A stretch of DNA of 17,971 bases from an uncultured Sphingobacteriaceae bacterium (GTDB lineage: Bacteria; Bacteroidota; Bacteroidia; Sphingobacteriales; Sphingobacteriaceae), in assembly GCA_937875035.1 (NCBI GenBank), contig CALNCF010000445.1, positions 1 through 17,971 on the forward strand. Reading direction: 5' to 3'. Below, piece after piece: positions 13,396 through 17,971 of the stretch (its first letter is position 1; each line of letters begins with the position of its first letter). The notes below the pieces were generated by a model that saw only the letters and a list, made by a program, of their open reading frames with translations, ran no database searches and had not been told where the DNA came from. A program made the translations under genes and the position numbers.

Positions 13396-13742
13396 TAATT
13401 CTGGCTGTTTAACGCTTCGCTCTCTTTCTTGCTCATCTCGTTGATCATATCCTGGTAGATCTGCTCAAGCTGTTTGGGATGTTCGGAATAGTACCGGAAG
13501 CTCTTGCGGAAGTCTTTCTCGCTTACGTTATATTTTTTATAGATGAAATGATAATAATCGGTAGCCTTCTGCGCCAGCGAATCCTGCTGCGTTTCGAGGC
13601 GGATGCCTGCTTCCGCGATGTGAATATCCATCAGGATGCCGGTCATCTTTTCCTTCGGAATGATATCCGCGGGGATCTTGTCCGGGTCCGTCTGGCAGGA
13701 AGCCAGCACAAGCAGGAATATCAGGGTGATCAGTCGGTACAT
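13395..13742 (-). CDS. DUF4296 lipoprotein
   Basis: A 115-residue predicted lipoprotein. The start at 13742 is chosen because it opens a lipoprotein signal (MYRLITLIFLLVLASC) with lipobox LASC and lipidation at Cys16; a longer frame from 13802 would put twenty Arg-rich residues in front of the signal. After the lipid site come IPADIIPKEKMTGILMDIHIAEAGIR and a helical region with YYHFIYKKYNVSEKDFRKSFRYYSEHPKQLEQIYQDMINEM, which fits the Bacteroidota family DUF4296 (function unknown). It is expected to be anchored in the periplasm-facing membrane. It overlaps mutS2 by one base and is the first gene of that pair. The context gives no obvious functional link between an envelope lipoprotein and MutS2; the coupling may simply reflect shared expression. 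Confidence 0.85.
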   Translation of the reverse strand: MYRLITLIFLLVLASCQTDPDKIPADIIPKEKMTGILMDIHIAEAGIRLETQQDSLAQKATDYYHFIYKKYNVSEKDFRKSFRYYSEHPKQLEQIYQDMINEMSKKESEALNSQN

Positions 13743-13813
13743 GCTTCTATTTGTTTTTAGCCGCCCCTGCGGTACGCTCCGCCGGCGAAAAACCTTTAAC
13801 AATGAATTGTTTC

Positions 13814-13844
13814 TTTGTGTTTTTCACACAATGATGTAGGTTTG
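13814..13844 (+). promoter_or_regulatory. Bacteroidota promoter (-33/-7) for the yggS gene
   Basis: TTTG at 13814-13817 and TAGGTTTG at 13837-13844, separated by 19 bases, match the Bacteroidota housekeeping promoter (TTTG, about 19 bases, TAnnTTTG) at every fixed position. The yggS ATG follows 18 bases after the -7 box. This is the clearest promoter in the window. Confidence 0.7.
13815..13831. repeat. Short inverted repeat inside the yggS promoter
   Basis: TTGTGT and ACACAA form a perfect 6-bp inverted repeat around TTTTC. It covers the end of the -33 element and the first part of the spacer, a position where a dimeric repressor could block RNA polymerase. It may equally be chance; no regulator is identified nearby. 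Confidence 0.35.
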
Positions 13845-13848
13845 TAAG

Positions 13849-13856
13849 CAAAAGTA
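13849..13856 (-). promoter_or_regulatory. Candidate -7 box for the DUF4296-mutS2 unit
   Basis: Read on the minus strand this is TACTTTTG, a full match to TAnnTTTG. It lies four bases from the yggS -7 box and points the other way, which would leave a leader of roughly 100 bases before the lipoprotein start. A clear TTTG -33 partner is not seen, so the call is tentative. Confidence 0.3.
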
Positions 13857-13862
13857 GGCATA

Positions 13863-14552
13863 ATGAGCGTTTCGGAAAACATAAAAAAAATTAAAACGGA
13901 ATTGGATACGGCGGGTGTGGAACTGATCGCCATCTCGAAAACCAAAACTCCTGCCGAGATCATGGAAGCGTATGAAGCAGGACAGCGCATCTTCGGGGAG
14001 AACCAGGTACAGGAGATGGCCGACAAGTACGAAGTGCTTCCGAAAGATATCGAATGGCACCTTGTAGGCCACCTGCAAAGCAACAAAGTAAAATACATCG
14101 CTCCCTTCGTGAGCATGATCCACTCGGTAGACAGCCTTAAGCTGCTGCAGGAGATCAACAGGCAGGCATTAAAAAACAACCGGGTGATCGACTGCCTGCT
14201 GCAGGTATATATTGCCGATGAGGATACCAAGTATGGCCTCGATCATGCGGAAACCATCGAGCTGCTGCGTTCCGAAGAATTCCAGGAGTTGAAGAACGTA
14301 CGCATTGCAGGCTTAATGGGCATTGCCACCAACACCGACAGCGAGCTGATCATCTCCGAAGAGTTCAAAGACCTGGCGGTATTCTTTGCCGGATTAAAGC
14401 AGAGCTTTTTCCGGAAGGATGATGGCTTCTCCGAGCTATCCATGGGCATGTCGTCCGATTACCGCTTAGCCATTGCCCAGGGCAGCACCATGGTGCGGAT
14501 CGGCAGCACCATTTTCGGTGAACGGGTGATCAAACACTGGAGGGCGAATTAA
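13863..14552 (+). CDS. yggS: PLP homeostasis protein, YggS/PLPBP family
   Basis: A 229-residue single-domain TIM-barrel protein of normal length. It binds pyridoxal phosphate through Lys26 in LIAISKTKTP, and shows the other family signatures: FGENQVQE at 44-51, WHLVGHLQSNKVKYI at 65-79, an IHSVDSLKLL strand, a GLMGIA segment, and the C-terminal phosphate-binding ELSMGMSSDYRLAIAQGS and VRIGSTIFG. The known role is to buffer and deliver PLP and so keep vitamin B6 and amino-acid pools balanced; no enzymatic activity is established for the family. A strong Bacteroidota promoter lies just upstream. Its stop overlaps the start of the acetyltransferase gene (TAATG), so the two are coupled. An eight-A run at 13883-13890 near its start encodes Lys-Lys and may be slippage-prone, but no effect can be read from the sequence. 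Confidence 0.94.
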   Translation: MSVSENIKKIKTELDTAGVELIAISKTKTPAEIMEAYEAGQRIFGENQVQEMADKYEVLPKDIEWHLVGHLQSNKVKYIAPFVSMIHSVDSLKLLQEINRQALKNNRVIDCLLQVYIADEDTKYGLDHAETIELLRSEEFQELKNVRIAGLMGIATNTDSELIISEEFKDLAVFFAGLKQSFFRKDDGFSELSMGMSSDYRLAIAQGSTMVRIGSTIFGERVIKHWRAN

Positions 14553-15040
14553 TGAACGGGATACAGGTGCGCGTGGCAAGGCAGGAAGATTGTCCGAGGA
14601 TGATGGAGCTGATCCGTGAGCTGGCGCTTTTTGAAAAGGCTCCGCAGGAAGTGACCGTGACCATGGAAGAGTTCACCGAGGCAGGCTTCGGCGCAAGGCC
14701 CGTGTACAAAGCTTTCGTAGCGGAAGCGAACGGCGCCGTGATCGGCTTCGCGCTGTATTACATTCGCTACTCCACCTGGAAAGGCTGTCGTTTATACCTG
14801 GAAGACCTGCTCATTACCGAAGAATTCAGAGGCCGTGGTGTCGGAAGCCTGCTCTTCGATGAGCTGATCCGCGAATGCAGGCGCCAGGGCTTTAACGGCA
14901 TGACCTGGCAGGGGCTCGACTGGAACGAACCGGCCATCGGCTTTTACCGGAAATACGGGGCAGCCCTCGATCCGGAATGGCTGAACGGCTCCCTGTCGAA
15001 AGAACAGATCCTCGGTTTCGAAGAAATCGCCGGCGAGTAA
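14552..15040 (+). CDS. GNAT N-acetyltransferase, diamine/spermidine acetyltransferase-like
   Basis: A 162-residue GNAT protein. The acetyl-CoA pyrophosphate loop is EFRGRGVGSLL at 91-101 (RGxGxG), preceded by the LYLEDLLIT strand at 81-89. The sequence closely follows the spermidine/spermine acetyltransferase (SSAT) group: LALFEKAPQEVTVT near the start, GFGxxPVY, GFALYYIRYSTWKG at 65-78, and DWNEPAIGFYRKYGA at 123-137, where Tyr132 aligns with the general-acid tyrosine of human SAT1. The expected reaction is acetyl transfer from acetyl-CoA to a small amine such as a diamine, polyamine or amino acid; the substrate is not certain because some SSAT relatives (for example SSAT2) act on thialysine. 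The start overlaps the yggS stop by one base. Cytoplasmic; no signal or membrane segment. Confidence 0.85.
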   Translation: MNGIQVRVARQEDCPRMMELIRELALFEKAPQEVTVTMEEFTEAGFGARPVYKAFVAEANGAVIGFALYYIRYSTWKGCRLYLEDLLITEEFRGRGVGSLLFDELIRECRRQGFNGMTWQGLDWNEPAIGFYRKYGAALDPEWLNGSLSKEQILGFEEIAGE

Positions 15041-15043
15041 TTG

Positions 15044-15051
15044 TATCTTAG
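15044..15051 (+). promoter_or_regulatory. Near-match -7 box before the DUF3298 lipoprotein
   Basis: TATCTTAG differs from TAnnTTTG at one position and lies just after the GNAT stop, 25 bases before the next ATG. It could give the lipoprotein gene its own transcript, but no convincing -33 element accompanies it. Confidence 0.2.
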
Positions 15052-15076
15052 CAACTGATCCTCTAATTATACCATC

Positions 15077-15868
15077 ATGAAAAGAATTCCCTTCCTCTTA
15101 GCTGCGCTCTCCCTTTGGGGTTGCGGAGAACAATCGCGCACACTTCAAACGAACGGCAGCGATACCCTGACCTATTCCTACCAGGATATCAAGGAAGTAA
15201 GCGCGCTCCGTATGAACAAAACGGACTCTACCTATATTACCCTTCATTACCCGTTGTTTGAAGGCAGGATGGCCGACAGCATGAATGCCTGGGTGATCAA
15301 TTCCCTGAATATTGATATGGAGGGAGGAACGGTGTATAAAAATGCGGAACAACTGGCAAAGGCATTCATCAGCGGTTACGATGAGTATGCTAAAACAGAC
15401 CCTGAATACCTGCAAAGCTGGTCGGCGATCGTGTCTGTAGAAGTAACACAGAACACCCCGCTCATCATCAGCCTGAGCAGCGAGTCGTATGCCTACACAG
15501 GAGGCGCGCACGGCATGAGCGCCATCCTCTATTCCAATTATGATATCGCTTCACAGAAGCTGCTGAAGCTCGAAGATCTTTTACAGCCCGGCTACCAGGC
15601 GCCATTGCTCCAGGCAGGAGAACGCATCTTCCGTAAGAACGAAGGCCTGAAACCTGATGAAACATTGGAAGGAAAATACTTCTTCGAAGGTGATACCTTC
15701 AGCTTGTGTGATAATTTTCTCATCACTCCCACTTCTCTTAAGTTCCTTTATAATCCTTACGAGATCAAGCCCTATTCGGAAGGGATGACCGTGCTGGAGA
15801 TCCCGTATACAGAGATCAGCGCGCTGATCCCGAAGACCAGCCTGCTTCACACATACCTGAAAAAATAA
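15077..15868 (+). CDS. DUF3298/DUF4163 (RsiV-like) lipoprotein
   Basis: A 263-residue predicted lipoprotein: signal MKRIPFLLAALSLWGC with lipidation at Cys16, then a DUF4163-type domain (about 45-145) carrying SSESYAYTGGAHGMS (YTGGAHG at 140-146), the most recognisable motif of the group. A DUF3298-type domain follows (about 150-255), with LEDLLQPGY, FLITPTSLKFLYNPYEIKPYSEG and a final VLEIPYTEISALI. In Bacillus RsiV this fold binds lysozyme; in Gram-negative lipoproteins of this type the function is not established, so a role in envelope sensing or cell-wall hydrolase binding is only a suggestion. Expected to be membrane anchored facing the periplasm. It sits 36 bases after the acetyltransferase stop and 36 bases before the aspartate kinase start. 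Confidence 0.87.
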   Translation: MKRIPFLLAALSLWGCGEQSRTLQTNGSDTLTYSYQDIKEVSALRMNKTDSTYITLHYPLFEGRMADSMNAWVINSLNIDMEGGTVYKNAEQLAKAFISGYDEYAKTDPEYLQSWSAIVSVEVTQNTPLIISLSSESYAYTGGAHGMSAILYSNYDIASQKLLKLEDLLQPGYQAPLLQAGERIFRKNEGLKPDETLEGKYFFEGDTFSLCDNFLITPTSLKFLYNPYEIKPYSEGMTVLEIPYTEISALIPKTSLLHTYLKK

Positions 15869-15904
15869 ATCCATTCATCATTCAAATCATAGCGGCATAA
15901 CCTA

Positions 15905-17161
15905 ATGCAAGTATTCAAATTCGGAGGCGCATCTGTTAAAGATGCAGAAGGTGTAAAAAACGTATATCGCATTATCGAACAATACCAGCAGGAGAAGCTG
16001 CTCGTGGTGATCTCGGCCATGGGCAAGACCACCAATGCGCTGGAAGCGCTTACCCGTTCCTATATCGCGCAAAGCGACGAAACACCACGCCTGTTGCAAG
16101 AGGTCAGGGATTATCATGCCGGGATTATCCAAGAGCTGTTCCCCCCTGCCGATCCGGTGCATGATGAGATCGCGAATGTGTATGTAGAGCTGGAATGGAT
16201 ACTGGAAGAAGAGCCGCATGATGACGATGATTATATCTATGACCAGATCGTTTCTGCCGGCGAGATCCTTTCTACCAGGATCGTAGCGGCCTATCTCCGT
16301 AAGATGGGACTGAAAGCCCGCTGGGTAGATGCACGGGGATATATCCAGACCGACAATACTTATCGTGAAGGGAATGTAGACTGGGAAACCACGGCGCAGC
16401 TCATCAACCGGGACCTGCGGCCTGTACTCGAACAGGAGATCATTATTACGCAGGGATTTATCGGGGGAACCTCCGAAAATTACACGACTACTTTAGGACG
16501 TGAAGGCTCGGATTATTCCGCGGCTATTTTCGCCTCCTGCCTCGATGCCGAAGCCGTAACCATCTGGAAGGATGTTCCGGGTGTGATGAATGCTGACCCC
16601 AAGCTCTTCCCTGATACCCACAAGTACGGACAGCTGCCCTATGCAGAAGCGCTGGAGATGACCTATTACGGCGCCACGGTTATTCACCCGAAAACCATTA
16701 AGCCGCTTCAGAATAAGAAGATCCTCTTACAGGTCAAACCATTCCTTGCCTTGGAAGAAACCGGGACCGTTATCGGGAAAGAGGAAAGCGTAGTATTCGA
16801 TGTGCCGGCCGTAATCCTTAAGAAAAACCAGATCCTGCTTTCTGTTACGACCAAGGATTTTTCGTTCATCGCCGAAACAAACCTGAGCGCCATCTTCGCG
16901 GCCTTTGCCGAGCACCAGGTGAAGATCAACACCATGCAGAACTCTGCCATGACCTTTTCCTGCTGTGTAGACGATGAGCCGCAGAAGACAGATGCGCTGA
17001 TCGAAGTGCTGAAAAAGGAATACAAGGTTCTGTACAACCGGGGACTGGAACTCCTGACGATCCGTCATTATACCAACGAGGTGATCGAACGCCTGACCAG
17101 GGACCGGCAGGTCCTGATCGAGCAGCGCAGCCGGAACACCGTACAGTATGTATTAAAATAA
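15905..17161 (+). CDS. lysC: Aspartate kinase, monofunctional
   Basis: A 418-residue aspartate kinase, the first enzyme of the lysine/threonine/methionine pathway, which phosphorylates L-aspartate with ATP. The N-terminal amino-acid-kinase domain (about 1-285) shows FKFGGASVKD at 4-13 with the catalytic Lys5, the VVISAMGKTTNAL strand, SAGEILSTRI, and GREGSDYSAA at 198-207. It also has IWKDVPGVMNADPK and the Tyr-Gly-Ala-x-Val-Ile-His-Pro segment. The remainder (about 300-418) is an ACT regulatory region with SVTTKDFSFI, where an end product such as lysine or threonine would bind for feedback control; which amino acid cannot be told. There is no fused homoserine dehydrogenase. Spacing from the lipoprotein gene is 36 bases without a clear promoter. 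The gene ends four bases before the convergent hydrolase stop, leaving no room for a conventional terminator between them. Confidence 0.95.
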   Translation: MQVFKFGGASVKDAEGVKNVYRIIEQYQQEKLLVVISAMGKTTNALEALTRSYIAQSDETPRLLQEVRDYHAGIIQELFPPADPVHDEIANVYVELEWILEEEPHDDDDYIYDQIVSAGEILSTRIVAAYLRKMGLKARWVDARGYIQTDNTYREGNVDWETTAQLINRDLRPVLEQEIIITQGFIGGTSENYTTTLGREGSDYSAAIFASCLDAEAVTIWKDVPGVMNADPKLFPDTHKYGQLPYAEALEMTYYGATVIHPKTIKPLQNKKILLQVKPFLALEETGTVIGKEESVVFDVPAVILKKNQILLSVTTKDFSFIAETNLSAIFAAFAEHQVKINTMQNSAMTFSCCVDDEPQKTDALIEVLKKEYKVLYNRGLELLTIRHYTNEVIERLTRDRQVLIEQRSRNTVQYVLK

Positions 17162-17165
17162 GGGC

Positions 17166-17971
17166 TTAGTTTTTCTTCCGCTCGATATACGCGAGAATAC
17201 CGCGAAGCATCTCCGGACTGACCGGTTTCTTACGCAGGAAACGATTGGTTTCTTTCTCTTGTTCCGATACGGCATTCTTTAGCAGGTGATCCATCGCGGG
17301 AACGAACAGCGTATCTGCCGTCATGCGTGCCGCCTTTTTCAAGCGGAACATTTCCGTATGATTAGTGAACTCATCCTGTCCGCCTGTTATAAGTAATACC
17401 GGGCTCGTCAGCCTGCTTATTTCCACCAGGGGATCATAGGGCAATACCGAAGTAAGATAAGGCAGCAGGTCGGCGGAAATGAAGCTGCTCTGTATTTCAT
17501 TCAGCGTATCCACCCGTTCCTTTCTTTTCAAACGCCCGAACAGATCCATCAGTTCCCTGTTCACCTCTTGAGGCTGCGAGGCCAGTTGCTCCTTCACTGC
17601 CGCATCGAAAGGCTTCGCCGAACAGTTCAGCAGGATGCAGGCAGATGCACCCGTTGTACGGGCAGCGCTCATAGCTATCCAGGCGCCTTCATTGTCGCCG
17701 ATCACGATCACACGGCTGAAATCCTTGGTCACCTTCAGGTAACGGATCATCGCTTCCGCATCGCGTATGTAATCGTCGAAACGCAGCTTCCTGATATCGG
17801 ACCCTATATCCGTGTTCTGTCCTACTCCTCTTTTATCATAACGTAAGGTAGCATAGCCATGCGCCGCCAGCGAATCCGCCAGTTGCTTATAGGAGTCTGT
17901 CTGTATGCCCATCGTAACATTGCCGTCTTTATTAACCATACCTCCGCCCGAGATAATCAGCACGGCTGTAT
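17166..17971 (-). CDS. Alpha/beta hydrolase, partial, with Asn at the nucleophile position
   Basis: The frame runs off the window end, so the N-terminus is missing; 267 residues are visible. An in-frame GTG at 17963 is internal rather than a start, because the open frame continues through TAVLIISGGG. The order is that of acyl-peptidase-like alpha/beta hydrolases: LIISGGG with a DGN (oxyanion region), LAAHGYATLRYDKRGVGQN, the nucleophile-elbow region VIVIGDNEGAWIAMSAA, LLITGGQDEF (acid Asp) and PAMDHLLK (His). The usual elbow in this group is GHSEG; here it reads GDNEG, with the Asn codon at 17691-17693, so the serine nucleophile is absent although Asp and His remain. It may be a catalytically dead or altered protein, or the site may be a read error (AAT to AGT would restore Ser, though His-to-Asp would persist). 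Signal peptide and partners cannot be assessed. Confidence 0.8.
   Translation of the reverse strand, partial: TAVLIISGGGMVNKDGNVTMGIQTDSYKQLADSLAAHGYATLRYDKRGVGQNTDIGSDIRKLRFDDYIRDAEAMIRYLKVTKDFSRVIVIGDNEGAWIAMSAARTTGASACILLNCSAKPFDAAVKEQLASQPQEVNRELMDLFGRLKRKERVDTLNEIQSSFISADLLPYLTSVLPYDPLVEISRLTSPVLLITGGQDEFTNHTEMFRLKKAARMTADTLFVPAMDHLLKNAVSEQEKETNRFLRKKPVSPEMLRGILAYIERKKN

Noticed and set aside
13743..13802. Longer start for the DUF4296 protein at 13802
   Set aside because: It would add twenty mostly Arg/Lys-rich residues before a clean lipoprotein signal; the ATG at 13742 is better.
13883..13890. Eight-A run at the start of yggS as a phase-variation switch
   Set aside because: Encodes Lys-Lys in a Lys-rich helix of a housekeeping protein; length and context give no reason to expect switching.
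1..17971. CRISPR array, insertion sequence, tRNA, rRNA or toxin-antitoxin pair
   Set aside because: Looked for direct repeats with spacers, transposase motifs, tRNA-like cloverleaf ends and small paired frames; none could be supported.

Overview
The window looks like a chromosomal segment of a Bacteroidota bacterium, probably near the Chitinophagaceae/Sphingobacteriales. The evidence is a secreted amidase with a type IX secretion (T9SS) C-terminal sorting domain, Bacteroidota-style -7 boxes (TAnnTTTG) with a matching -33 element, a DUF4296 lipoprotein, and general weakness of Shine-Dalgarno sites. No phage, transposase, CRISPR array, tRNA or rRNA was recognised. Coding density is high and no gene-free stretch exceeds 300 bases.

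Layout. (1) 1-692, plus strand: the end of thyA followed by folA, a thymidylate/folate pair. (2) 685-9363, minus strand: a tightly packed co-directional run read from right to left. It starts with scoA-scoB (3-oxoacid CoA-transferase), then a membrane-glycosylation cluster: a large GT-C-like membrane protein in two overlapping reading frames (7909-5571), a GtrB-like polyprenyl-phosphate glycosyltransferase, a second GT-C-like protein with a C-terminal soluble domain, a soluble Dpm1-like GT2 enzyme, and a PIG-V-like mannosyltransferase broken by a frameshift. (3) 9469-11007, plus strand: a T9SS-exported peptidoglycan amidase and a 55-residue Cys/Lys-rich small protein behind a good promoter box. 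(4) 11014-13742, minus strand: DUF4296 lipoprotein and mutS2, overlapping by one base. (5) 13863-17161, plus strand: a PLP-homeostasis protein (YggS family), a diamine-acetyltransferase-like GNAT, an RsiV-like DUF3298 lipoprotein and a monofunctional aspartate kinase. (6) 17166-17971, minus strand: a partial alpha/beta hydrolase whose nucleophile position reads Asn instead of Ser.

The glycosylation cluster is the accessory part. Two GT2 enzymes of the types that charge polyprenyl phosphate with a sugar sit beside three multi-spanning proteins of the types that use such lipid-linked sugars on the outer face of the inner membrane. A plausible reading (inference) is a small pathway for decorating envelope or exported proteins, or a glycolipid. 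Both frame breaks in this cluster are repaired by adding exactly one base, so assembly error, recent decay and, for the second, a genuine ATGA-coupled gene split must be told apart. The cluster, especially 5571-7909, is visibly more AT-rich than the housekeeping genes around it.
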